A model generated the notes under the pieces. The model saw nothing but the letters and a program-made list of their open reading frames with translations. It was not told the origin of the DNA and searched no databases. From contig NXFV01001581.1 in assembly GCA_002803225.1 (NCBI GenBank), forward strand, positions 1-49,104: DNA of 49,104 bases, in the 5' to 3' direction. The position numbers were made by a program, and so were the translations under genes. This stretch comes from Gamarada debralockiae (taxonomy: Eukaryota; Ascomycota; Leotiomycetes; Helotiales; Hyphodiscaceae). Shown here in pieces: positions 1 to 11,335 of the stretch; position 1 is the stretch's first letter, and the number at the start of each line of letters is the position of its first letter.

Positions 1-1829
1 TTGTGTAGGTTTCTTCGGTGTGCTCAATGTGCTTTCGGGCGACGTTGAAAGGAGAGAACATCTAGGTTCCTCGTAATTCAGGTATAAAAACTGGACTCTG
101 TCGCTCAATCTCCCTGCCATCGCAATCGATTCCGAGTACTTGGTCCAAAATATCCTCTGTGCCAGCACGATGACGAGGCGGGGTTGAGGGTGACTGATAA
201 AGCTCCAAGATAAGGATGCGGTTTCAGCGAGAACCAGCTCGAGACCCGTTTCCTAGAGAATGGAAGTTGGCTCCGTACCTTCAAGGACGAAATAGGGCTT
301 GGTCCAATTTCTGTGTCGAAATCAGAGCTGGAGCGTCGTTGTTGGTGTTGAGCTCTAGATGGTAGGAGTTGGTGACTTGGCGGAAGCAAAAAAAGAGGGG
401 ATGGCCAACACGCGCAGGGATCCTTGACTGCCGCCGGTCTTGTCGGTACGTCGTAAATTCGAAGTTTTCAATACAATAAATACCGATGGTCAATACAGCT
501 CAGAGCAATCCTTTTTATTGGGTGTTCTGAAGAGAATACAATCTCAATGGAAAGTTGGCGAAATCTAATTTTCATGGGAAGGATTGCGTTTTAGGGTCTC
601 TGAAGAGAAGCGGGTGACGAAGGAAGGAGCCACCACCCACCATCTACAGCGGCTCTCCATCACCAATCACCAGTTGATGACGATCAAAAGACTCACGAGA
701 CGGTCCAAGGTCAACCTCATTCGTTCAAGTCGGCTACATGGTGAATTTTCTGGGTTTCGTGGAGTCGTGGGATCCACGACACAGCATGCCTTCGTTTGTA
801 CAGAGATACATGCATAGTTGAGGAACTATAGCTGGCCAAACTGGTTGCGAGGATGAAGCACGCCCCCTTCTCCTCGAGTACATTGGGATCCGGCATCGAT
901 TGTTGATTTGTTTGGAACGAATTGAAGCTTGAAGGTTGCGAGAGCTCCTTGTAGCCAAAATAGGTTGCCCGCATGCACGCAGTCGTTGCTTGGGCTAGGC
1001 AAAAAGATGGCCCTCCTTAAGGGAGACAACAAAGCAAACTGCGAAAAGCTTAAACTCTGGACGTGCACACCGCTCTTCTAGGTGCATTCCTATACTGTTA
1101 CTGGCCGCCATCATTTCCAATTCGAGTTTCTATGATGAATCGAAAGGGATTCTCGAAGCTTTGGAGTCATCGGACCAGATTTTGGATATTCAAGTACTTT
1201 GGATGCTATTATAGCGATTTTAGACTTTTGAATGGACTCGGTCTGTCCCAAGACTGCACTCTACAAGCAAACAGAAGGCTTCTATCAGATCGGGAGGCAC
1301 GACATCGACCACACACTCACACCCTTCGTAATTATTTTATTAGAGTTTGCCAATTCTGGGTTTGGATTCGTCGGATATTTCTTCAACTGCAAGATTTCGC
1401 ACGTAGTATCATGCAGTCTGCAACAACGGTTCTTCCCGCAAGCCAATCAACCACGGCTTTTGGCTGTCACACGTCCTCCCTAGCTCCGATATCTCCCAGC
1501 TGAGCCTCACGGCCCAGTTCTCCGTGAATCTTTTGGGACTCTAGCTCCCCCTCCAGAAAAGATGAACTTCACCGCGAGGAGGCTGCAATGGACTGTCACG
1601 TGTTTGCTGCTTACGGATTGGATTTTTGACCGCTCTTCAGGATCAGTCAGAAAGTCTCAGATTTGATAATGATTCGACTTTCAACCAGTCAACGGGAGGT
1701 TATGAATCTAGTCTGACGGGCTCTGCTTCGTCATCTATGCGAGTCACCGGCCCTGAGCCCCTGGATCCATACCACACTCTTCCCGACCGGCCGGCCCCCC
1801 TCGATGCCTTTACCTTGCTAAGTTCCCTA
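1..1829. other. Left-edge region with no recognised gene
   Basis: Only short, overlapping open frames on both strands occur here, none with a motif I recognise, and none could be joined into a convincing spliced gene. The stretch may hold the downstream flank of the coiled-coil gene and part of a gene cut off by the window edge. Confidence 0.5.
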
Positions 1830-3652
1830 TCAATCAGGCGCACAAAGCACTCTTATTTTGGCAACCATATTTCTCAGATGTCCTCTCTCTCCATTCTCGT
1901 CACCATTCTTGACGATCCCGGGGAAAGTCACGCATCTAATCTCCCGCTCATGTAACGTATCTTCGTCCTCTCCACCAATATCCTCCATGCTCTCCGCATC
2001 AAACATTGTTCTTTGATGAGCCTCTATCGAAGGCATCATTATGCTAAACACAGCCTTTTGAACTCGTAATAATCGGGACAGTTCTATGGAACTGGTGACC
2101 AATGCTCGGAGTGACTGGTCTCTTGTTTCTGAACTCTGGACATCGCTGATGGAGCCCATTATGCTGTTTACTTGCGTTACGATGGCTTCTACTACCGTAG
2201 CTGTTTCCATTTGCAGTTTTTCGGGCGCTTCTTTTCGGAGAATGGCGAGAGTCGTTGAGCGCCATTGATTCATGCTCTCTGCAGAGCCTAGATCCAATCA
2301 GCCATGAGGCTCAAACGTTTTAGGCAACTTTGACGTCTTACCAAAACCACCGAGATATTTCTCTACCTTACTTAAATTGTCGGCATGCTCTTTTGGAAGC
2401 CCAATAAAGTATTCGTTGAAGATGCGGTCAACTAGGAGTCGTGATACGAGTGACTGTATTAGGTGGACTTTGGAGGATGCTGCTAGAGGTTCATAGGTGG
2501 GCACCAATTGCAGTAATTGATCACGAATTTCGTCATTTGCCTTTTCAACGTCTGGTCTTGGTGTTAGAGTATTGATCAGACAGATAGAGCCTCTAGAGCC
2601 AAGCAAATGGAGAGATCGAGAAGAATTGGAGTATAGCTTCGAATCACTCAATTCGTCTTGTGCTTGAAATCGTCTCAGAAAAGCAACGGCTTTCACCGCT
2701 CCTTCATTTTCAGTAGTTAGACCGAAAGTAGGAGGGAATAATACACTTTTCTCAGCTCCCCCGTGAAATCACCCAACACATTTGTCCGATGAAATCGGTT
2801 GCAAAGACACCAATTTTTACTTTCATCTCCCCCGGGAAAACTTGGGATGGGTACCGAAAGAAGATTTGCTAATTTGGCAGTAACTGACTTCCCAAACAAA
2901 GCAAGTAACGGAATTCTAGGAAATCCACTCTGAGCTACAAGAGGAATGAGCAACATACCAATCTTCGCCCTTCTAAAACCCGTAATAACCCAATTCTGTA
3001 ACCCATTGCCCAGCCTCTGCATGCGCTCCCCAAAAGCCTCATCCGTAACCTGCTCATCCATCTTGGAACTCGAACTCACAAAGCTCTTCAGTCCCCAGAC
3101 CTGCCCCTGCAGAGCCTTAATCATATCATCCTTCCCCCTCAGCTCACCCATCGCCTCATTATACGCTTCTCGAAATGCATCTCGATCCAACATCAGACTC
3201 GAGATCCGCGTCTTGATATCCCTATCCCTCTCCTCCCTCGAATTCTGATACCCACTAAGCTCTGCGCGCAAAAGTCTGAGATCCGTATCCGTCTTGAGGA
3301 ACGTTTGGTTTAAGGAGGAGTGTTTCTGCTGCCAGAAAATCGCCGTCTCGCTCTCATTCGTTAACTTATGAGACAATTGTGTAAGCTCGCGCTCGAATTC
3401 GTCTTCCATGGTCGCCAATTCCTTCTCCAGCTCTGCGATCTTCTTATCTTTTGCATTTTCTAAGCTGTCGTCTTCGTCGTCTGAGGCATTGGTGGAGGCA
3501 TTGGTATCAGGGGTGCTTTTTGTGGATTTCGTGGAGGCGTTGTCGTCGTGGTGGTCAGTCTTTGAGCGTCCTTGGATGGCTGCGCGGGGAGGAGTTGCGA
3601 TGGGCGATTTTCCAGTAACCCGCACGGCGCGGGGTGGTTTCTTTTCGCTCAT
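1830..3652 (-). CDS. Conserved coiled-coil protein of unknown function
   Basis: Function unknown. Three exons, 3652-2959, 2551-2342 and 2287-1830, give 453 aa. Both introns (407 and 54 nt) begin GTATGT or GTAAGA, end in CAG or TAG, and join at phase 1, restoring continuous sequence (AKI-D-VEKAN; GGF-G-SAESM). The first 60 or so residues are basic and low in complexity (MSEKKPPRAVRV; an Asn/Ser/Thr-rich stretch), followed by an acidic patch and a charged coiled coil at about 65-160. The middle holds a conserved-looking NWVITGFRRAKI block. The C-terminal half is helical and ends with HEREIRCVTFPG and a cysteine near the end. I recall the same blocks in unnamed Pezizomycotina proteins. The ATG at 3652 was chosen over an in-frame upstream codon because it begins the conserved N-terminus. 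The 407-nt intron is long for this window but has a CTAAC branch site 13 nt before its AG. Confidence 0.8.
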
Positions 3653-4203
3653 GATTGAGATGCAACTGAGGATGGGAAGGGAGAAACTGGGAACATCATC
3701 ATCGACGCCTTTCCGTGATCGAAGTGAGGCCTTTTGTGCGGAGAGGGTAAAGTACATTTTATGGCTGCCTAGGGGCGGTTTGACAAGGCCGCCCCCAAGC
3801 GAAGATCTTCCCGCAAGATCCTAATTCGTTGCTGAGATGTGGGGATAAGGCTGAGCAATTATGGAACGAGGCTGTCACACTCCATTAACCTTGAGGTGCC
3901 TGTGAGTGCTATTATTGGATACCATGAACAAAAATCTGTTATTTTTGTGTTTGCATGCCGTATTAATAGGTTTATAAGACTCCAACCCTACTACAAGAAC
4001 CCCCAGTTTATAAGGCGCTGGGAACGCACCAAAAATACCCCTGCAACGGGGCCTGAAGTGGTGAATTTTAATGTGCAAGTTACGGTCTTATAACCCAATT
4101 GATACGGTACATACTATTCAGCTCAAAGAGAGATTTGGGGGAGTATCTTCGTCTAATCGACTTTCTAAATAACCCTCCTTCCCCCTGACGCAAAGAGTAA
4201 TCC
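3653..4203. other. Intergenic region between two minus-strand genes
   Basis: It holds the promoter side of the coiled-coil gene and the 3' flank of the hydrolase gene. No further gene or repeat was seen. Confidence 0.5.
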
Positions 4204-5220
4204 TCAGATATGCTTATTCGCCCATTTCGTGATGAAGTTAATCAGCGCTCTGTCCACTACCTCCGGATGAGACGCTGACAAGAAGTGAGCACCACCAAGG
4301 ACTGTCACGAGCTCAGCAGACTTCGCATTCATGAAAAGCTTGATCTCCTCCTGCGCATTGCTAACCGAATACACAACATCATCCGTTCCGTGGAGCCAGA
4401 GGACAGGACAGTGGACATCAAACAAACGTCCATGAAGTCCATCACGTTCTCGGAGGTTAATAGCAGCCATTCTGGCACGACGTCGACCGTCATCACCAGT
4501 GTAGTTGGCCTGGATAGTCTTCTGCCAGAATTCTCGTGTTTCTGAAGGACAATTCTTGCCGAACCCGACGTCTATGAGAAAGTTGCAGTAGTCGAGACCG
4601 GGCTTGAAGTCTGGGGTAGATTTGGTCGTTGTCCATTTGTTGATGGGGCCCCGTACAGGCATCTACACCGTCCCAGCAGCCTAGCTTTCTGGTGCGTTCG
4701 GATTCGTAATCCTACAGAATCCAAATCAGTAACCGGCCGTTGAGGGAGAACGAGCAAACATCAGCGCATACCATAGAGGTCCCAAGAGGAATGATTCCCT
4801 CAATCTTGTCAGGTCCCAGCAAAGCCATACGGACAGTTACCCAACCTCCTTGGCTAGTACCCAGCACAAAAGCCTTCTTGATTCCTAGCGCATCCATAAC
4901 TTGAAGGTTCATCAAAGCCGTGTCCCAGTATGTGAAATTTTCCGCCTTTGTTCTGGTCTTTCCGTGGCCTAGGAGCTCAATTGCCAAAATGTTCATCGTG
5001 TCTGTCAGAGCCTTGTTTGCATATTGGCTTCGGTACAGCTCTGAGCTTGTCGTAAAAGAATTTACGAGGATCAAAGTTGGCTTGCTAGGGTTGTAAGGAT
5101 GTGGCATCTGGTATCTGAACGGCGTTAGCTAGAGCATTCTCGTGGGTTGCACAAAAAGGATACAAACCCAACATCAATTCCACCAAGATGAGGAATGTGA
5201 ACTGTCTTTGAGTTTGCCAT
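4204..5220 (-). CDS. Alpha/beta hydrolase fold protein (reading frame uncertain at intron 2)
   Basis: A predicted alpha/beta hydrolase of unknown substrate. Exons 5220-5168 and 5114-4772 are secure: the 53-nt intron between them has a GTTTGT donor, GCTAAC branch and CAG end. The nucleophile elbow is GTSQGG with Ser105. The acid Asp lies in HGTDD (226 or 227) and the base is His258 in GGAHF. The third exon is open from 4662 to 4204. If intron 2 runs 4771-4663 (acceptor GTGTAG) the protein is 284 aa. A better acceptor, with a TTACTGAT branch, ends the intron at 4712 and would add DYESERTRKLGCWDG, a block I recall from homologues, but that frame then goes out of register near 4660. Either an unusual acceptor is used or a single base has been lost here. 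No signal peptide is seen, so the enzyme is probably intracellular. Confidence 0.75.
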
Positions 5221-5894
5221 ATTGAGATCTCACAATTTCAATTTTGAATTCTTCGTGTTGAATGAACAACTCTGGAATTTCAGCAGCTCGACTTGAGATT
5301 AATATATATTGACATCATATACAGACCCCGCCATGGCCCTCTTGTTATTCCCGTAGATGCCTCTGTAGGGGTCTCACTACCCGCGAATTACTAAGAATCT
5401 GTCAAAAGTTCAAAGTTTCGGACAAAACAAACACGATGCCGTCACTGGATGTTCTATAAAGCTTCCCCGCATTTCAGCGAACATGTGGGATCTTGATACC
5501 GAATCATCTCCATGATTGCGGGAATAATCTCCCTAATCTGCGGATTTTGAATGGTTCATATCTGTTCAACAATTCGCTAGATGTCGAAGAACAGGAAATA
5601 GGAGACTTGGAGGAGTTATTGCCGCTGCTAAAAGGCTGAAGTGAAAATGAACACTCGTGGCCAATTGTGCGAATCCCCTCGAGCTCTCGCACATTGACTC
5701 CTAGTCATCTGCGATTGCACCTTCGATCGTTCCTCAAGTCTTACTTGTCAAAAGTCGGACCGTGATCGGAAAGAAATCTTGATTCTCATAGTAGTATAGA
5801 CAAGGGCCAAGAAACTGTGCGACTCTCTTAAAGTCTCTGGAGGAAGGAAGGAAGAAAGTCCCGGAGCCTTCTCCATGTCACATTATCGGGCAAG
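5221..5894. other. Divergent intergenic region
   Basis: It lies between the hydrolase start on the minus strand and the HAT1 remnant on the plus strand. Open frames are short and unrecognised. It should contain the promoters of both. Confidence 0.45.
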
Positions 5895-7708
5895 ATGGCT
5901 GATGCTCAAGGTAACTGTATATATTACCAATCCCCCAAGATAATCCTTCATTCAAGTGTTCTCCCCGGCGCAAACGGACAACGTCTCAGCTCTGCTGCGC
6001 TCAACTTGCGCCGGCGAGGGGCGTAAATCTGCTTCGATACTTCTCCTGCTAAGTCTTCAAAGCCGACTCTCTCCTCTCCAGGGTCCGCCGAATCCAACGA
6101 TGCCGTTCACATTTCGCTCGTTACTCTTGGTGATGGAGGCTTGAAGACTCTACACTCCTTCAACCCTAAAATGACCTACTCAATCTTCGGTGATTGGCTC
6201 CCACGGCTTGAAAATCAATCTCAGATACAATACTTGCGATATGCGCTCGAGCTTGCAGATCATGTATACCAAGATATTCAAGACCGTAGCCGAGACAGGT
6301 CCCACTGATCTGAAGATGATACTAGAGCCATATATCTAAGAGTGAGAATGGCCCTGTAAGTCGAGTTTTACAACTGCTGATCGTTTATAGCGGCCTTTGA
6401 GAAGTCTGCTGTTTTTGAGACTGCTATTGCCGATGCCTCGTATACCGATTGGAAGCTACCCGGAGAATATGGGAGACCCCTGATGCTAGAGGACAAACGT
6501 ACGAGATCTGGAAAGGCAGTCTGGCAGATTTGGCTGTCCAGAAGATAGTGAAGCGGATATAAATACGCATTCCTCTATTCATCGAAGGTGGCACTCTTAT
6601 CAATATCGATAACCTAGAGTGGTCCTGGAATGATGGACGGTATTCTTCCTCTACTAAAAGAAGACCACTGAAGTTACTTCCCCGATCTCTCCTTACACAT
6701 TTATAGGCTATTCCACAGTCTACCGTTGCTTTCTCTACAAACCGATCACACCACCCTCCTCTCCATCTGCAAAGAAGCAAAGAATATAACACTCTGCAAC
6801 CCTCGATTTCGAACTCCCTATCTAAGAAGAGGTCTCCTTCTCCTCCCTCCCCTATCGCTCCCGGATATCTAATTTGTCATTCTACCACCCTTGCAGGACG
6901 CTGGAAACGGGTCAAGATTCTATAACGCCATCTTTGACTTCTACTCCCAAGAACCCCAAACAATCGAGATTACAGTCGAAGATCCGAACGTTGATTTCGA
7001 CGACTTCCGCGACGTCAATGATCTAGCCTACCTCCAAACCATCCCCGAATTCACCGCGCTCAGAATCGACACCAAGGCCAACTCTCGAGCCAAAGGCGCA
7101 GCCTCACAAGTCATTATGGACCTAGAGGCTCTCGAGCAGCTTCGAGTGAAAGTCAAGATCACCCCTCGCCAGTTCTCTAGAGTGGTTGAAATGCAACTCC
7201 TGTCACTTATTCCTACTGGCGCCAGACAATCCATGATCGAAGAACGACCTAGGATCACGGGCGCAGAGCTCACTACCAAAAAGCATGAGTACCATCTTTG
7301 GCAACTGTTCGTCAAGAAGCGGCTCTACAAGTATAACAAGGATATGTTGACGCAACTGGACCGTGCAGAGAGAATCGACAAGTTGGAGGAGACCTTGGGA
7401 GCTGTTGAGGCGGATTTTATGCGCTTGTTGGGTCGGTGGATAAGAGAGCTGGTACCAAGTTGGTAGAGAGTAACGGTAATGGAGCGAGTACGAATGGAAG
7501 CGGAGCGGCAAAGCGATCTTCTCCTGATAAAGCGGCCGAGGAAACTGAGGAGCCGAGTGCGAAGAAGGTCAAGTTTGCGGAGGGCTTATATGGGACTTTG
7601 GAGGGTTGCATTGGGAGTGGGATATTGAGGGATACATCGGCGTTACAGCATATTATGGTGAGTGGACAGAAGGTGTTTACGAGGTACCACCAGGGGGTGA
7701 CAAGATAA
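5895..7708 (+). pseudogene. hat1: Histone acetyltransferase HAT1 (type B), disrupted
   Basis: Hat1 acetylates newly made histone H4 before chromatin assembly. Pieces in all three plus frames line up in order with the family: an ATG at 5895, a 171-nt intron (5911-6081), then HISLVTLGDGGLKTLHSFNP and MTYSIFGD; GLKINLRYNTCDMRSSLQI to about 6330; a second intron-like gap near 6356-6390; AFEKSAVFETAIADASYTDW; YEIWKGSLADLAVQKIVKRI; WTVFFLY; GYSTVYRCFLYKPITPPSSP; and from about 6891 an open block with GNGSRFYNAIFDFYSQEP, ITPRQFSRVVEMQLLS and QLDRAERIDKLEETLG. Lesions: frameshifts near 6195, 6335, 6465, 6625, 6870 and 7433; stops at 6560 (TAA where Gln is expected), 6631 (TGA, Arg expected), 6655 (TAA, Gln or Glu expected), 6787 and 6823. 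The tail from 7436 to 7708 is Ser/Ala/Lys-rich. A true pseudogene fits best; sequence errors could explain the single-base gaps but less easily the stops. Confidence 0.85.
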
Positions 7709-8790
7709 TTGGGACAGTCGAAAATTATAACCCTCATTTAACTTTTTAACACAACATAATGTAAAAATTTTGAACCCATAGGATTATTCATTGAAACTTT
7801 CTCTATACGCATATCTATTTTATTTTTATTTTATTGTTGTAGCTGATAGAGAAATCGAAGCGCATTATTCGAGTGTCCCGATTACCTTGTCACCCCCCAT
7901 GGTACGAATGCTTTCTGATGATGCCATGGAAAGTACATTTGAGAATATATCTGCCCTAAAAGGTCTTTCATCCAGTCTGACATGTGATATCAAACTCCTT
8001 TTAAAGTCGTTTCCTATTGTTACACTCCTTGCAAGTTGCAAACAAATACAGACGTTTCATATTTTCAGAGCCGTCAACTCGGTGAGTTTTCGTTGGAATT
8101 GCCTAATCAGGTATAGCCTGTATTTTCCCCTCTTTTTGTGATATAAGAGAGCTCTTCCCCTCCTTGTATTTCAGCTCCCTAGATATCAGCTAGGTCTAGA
8201 AATGCCACTATATTTCCCCCCCAGGATACAGCTCTACTAACAGCGAGTTGCTTGGCAATGTCTTTTACTAACACTAAGCCTTTAGAAGGCTATCATTAGA
8301 CCCTCGTTGCTCCATATATTGCAGAAACATGGTTTCTTCGGGAGTAAACTCTTCCGCAATAACGGTACTCTTGATCTTCAAGGTTTTGCTTGTAGTCTAT
8401 CAATTCCCCCGAGCATGTCTTATAAAAATAGCAAGCTCCAAGGCGGTATTGAATACGGTACAAGAGATCCAGGTAGAGCACAGCGGCCTAGCGTGAATTG
8501 GGTGCAAGGTGCAGCGTGCTGCATGCATCTCGTCATAATTTCCAATTGTAGGTGCAGCTTCAATGTGACAGTTCCCGCCCCCGCCTCAGAAGCTTTCATC
8601 TGCACTGGTCAGTGTGCCCCATCTACTTTAGCCAGCCACAGCTTCTTCAATTGGTCCTGCTAGGCGGTTCTAGCACACGATACGACCTAGTGGCGAACAC
8701 CGCTTTATCTCCTCCTTTATAGCAAGGCTGCGAGCCTCTTCTACGTTTGCGACCCTTTTTCAGCGAGGTTTTCAACTTTCATAAACTGTC
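7709..8790. other. AT-rich gap after the HAT1 remnant
   Basis: The sequence is visibly AT-rich around 7740-8160 and contains only short unrecognised frames. It probably holds the promoter of the kelch gene toward its right end. No inverted or direct terminal repeats were noticed. Confidence 0.45.
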
Positions 8791-10865
8791 ATGAATTTCT
8801 CACATCTATTTTTACTGCTTGGTACCCTCTTTTCGCGGCTTGTTATCGCGCAACAAGCGGGATGGGTGCCAAACCAAGTCAGTACGACCATGTGTTATTG
8901 GCAGAACCCGCGAGGCAAGTTTCCACTTATATTCCAAGGGACCACAAGAGTTTGCTAACCAATTCCAGCTGCTGTCGTGCGAGACACACTCTACATTGAT
9001 GGCGGATATCTTTGGTGGAATCCAGGTCTGTCCGATGGATCATATGCTGGACCGACAGCCGATGGCAACCCCCTCGGTCTTGTCTATTCTCTGAACTTCA
9101 GTACTACCTTCAACATGTCTCAAAACTTCAGCGACATACTTTCCACAACGACTAGGAGAGATTCGAGCGGGGCGATTGCACCCTTATACGTCAGTGGAGC
9201 AATGTTTGCTAATGACTACCAGTGGTTTCTCTACGGCGGCTTGCTAGCAATGTTCGGTGACATTGCAGTCCCGGCAGCCAATTGGGTTGGTTCATACGAC
9301 CTATATTCCTCGGACGCAGCCAATCAATCCCAGCTAGGCTTCAATAACAGCACTCTGCCCACAGGTATCACACGATACGTCGGATATGGAGGGTCCGTCA
9401 GTGCACCATCAGAGAACCTAGGTTTCTACTTCGGAGGACTTCGAGCTGCGGACTTTGGCGAAATCATCTTTGACCCTTCACCTGCCAATGAAAGTGCGAA
9501 TGCAGATGTGGAATCTGCAACGCTCATTCAACTAAATATGACTGCACAGCAGAATGCAGTGTGGTCAAACACCTCACTTCCTTCTTCAGTTCCCTTGCGT
9601 GCGGATGCCCAAATAGTATGGGTACCATTTTCCGAACATGGCATATTAGTAGCTGTTGGAGGTGTGGTCAACCCAGCATATTCGAATGCCAATCAAACCG
9701 ACAACTCAATAACTGCCACTGAAGGCGTAAGCCCATTCCGTTCATAAATCAAAATTGTCTTCTTGACTGATAATTACTCGCAGTTTCAACTTAGCCAAAC
9801 TTTCATGTCCACCGTCTCTGTTTACGACATCGGTAGGGAAGAATGGTACGAGCAGGTCACCACCGGCGATGTCCCTAGCCCTTTGACACAAGGTTGCTCC
9901 GTTCTTGCATCGGCTCAAGACGGCTCCAGTCACAACATATATTGGTATGGTGGGTTTAATGGCTACGAGATTTCGAAGTCTCTGAGTGATGACGTCTGGA
10001 CGCTTTCCATTCCGTCCTTCACCTGGACAAAGCTCTACTCAGGCAATATAACCTATGGCCGGGCGGGCCACGTATGTGCAAAACCTTATCCGGATCAAAT
10101 GATCGTGATTGGGGGCACTGCATCTCTTCGGGGAGCTGAACCTACTTGCATCCCGGACTTTATTAGGGTATTCAATCTCTCCTCTGGTGTTTGGCTCGAC
10201 AAGTATGATCCCACTGTTTGGAGCAACTACAGTGTCCCGAGTGCGATCCAGAGAGTCATTGGGGGAAGTGCTACTGGTGGTGCAACTCAAACCGAGCCGA
10301 CACCGCTTGGCTTCACAAACTCCAATCTTTCAAGCTTGTTCAGCGAGGTATATCAAACTTCGAAGATTACAACGTACTACCACTACGCCACCGCCACCGC
10401 ACACTCAATAAAACGCTCTGGGAAGCAAAGATACCTTGGGCCGGTTCTTGGCGCTGTGCTCGGTCTTCTTTTCATAACAGGGCTTTTGGTGATTTGGTTT
10501 TGGCGCCGACGCTTGTCACGCAGGAAAGAGAGGCCGTACTCATACTCAGAAAACGACAAAATGCTAGATCCGCTTAGTGGTACACGGGGGAAGCCCGCCG
10601 CTGAGATCGATGGGAAAGGAATGCATGAGGCAGGAGGAACGATGGTTTACGAAATGATGAGTATGTTCATGTCCTCTCCTCATTCTCTGTTATCTCCATA
10701 ATCCTACGAAGTTTAGAAAGCTTACTTGAAGCAGGCAACCCAGCGGAATTAGATTCCAACCCAACTATCTTTGCTACACATCCCTCTGCTACACTAGATT
10801 CTGCCGCTGGCAGTAATACCAGGCCTGAGAACCACGACAAGCCCAGAAACATACTGCAGGGATAG
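8791..10865 (+). CDS. Secreted kelch-repeat protein with one C-terminal membrane anchor
   Basis: Predicted 629-aa type I membrane protein at the cell surface. Exons are 8791-8914, 8969-9726, 9784-10660 and 10735-10865. A signal peptide covers about residues 1-21 (MNFSHLFLLLGTLFSRLVIA). A kelch-like beta-propeller follows: RDTLYIDGGYLWW, WFLYGGLLAMFGD, ILVAVGGVVNPA, YWYGGFNG, and DDVWTLSIPSFTWTKLY next to GRAGHVCAKPYPDQMIVIGG. A Ser/Thr-rich linker, one transmembrane helix at about 511-534 (GAVLGLLFITGLLVIWFW) and an Arg/Lys-rich stop-transfer follow, leaving a short cytosolic tail. Intron 1 begins with GC (GCAAGT) and ends CAG; only this splice restores the frame, giving PRAAVVRDTL. The ligand is unknown. 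Similar surface kelch proteins are common in filamentous fungi, usually without assigned function. Confidence 0.87.
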
Positions 10866-11335
10866 AAGTTTTAAATGTTGATTACCAATCCTCTGACCGC
10901 TCCAAATTGGGCGTGCAGTATAGGAATGCACTAGCTACTGCTATCAAAGGCATTGTTCTGTTTCAGATGCAGGTCAGTCTTCATTCGGAATCATTCTTCT
11001 CAAGGTGGCACAACCTCGCCTCTCCTAAGAAATCTCTGCTTTCAAAATTTGCACAAATACTCAAGCTGAGTTTTGTGTTCATATATGTCAATCCTAGTGG
11101 AGTCATTTGTGCGACTCCCGCATCTAGACCTCAATCGCTCAGTAGCACTGAACATTGCAAATCAACAACCATTGGAAATGTTTTGGCGCCGCGCATGATA
11201 TTGCCAAAACTGTTTTGCACTCGTCTCGCGAGGATATGAAGTCGGATGCGGCTCCCGATGTGTTCGTTCTCCTCAAAGCATACTTGGTCACAGTCATATC
11301 CGATCATTCTTTCGAAACTTTGTCAAAGTCTCATC
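10866..11335. other. Intergenic region
   Basis: It lies between the kelch gene and the deacetylase-like gene on the same strand and carries only short frames without recognisable motifs. It probably contains the promoter of the downstream gene. Confidence 0.45.

Noticed and set aside
1063..1503. Plus-strand open frame of 146 codons near the left edge
   Set aside because: No motif, overlapping alternative frames, and no plausible splice partners.
2717..2957. Open frame continuing past the first exon of the coiled-coil gene
   Set aside because: It is intron read-through: splicing at 2958/2552 restores a better continuation, and the read-through sequence shows no conserved character.
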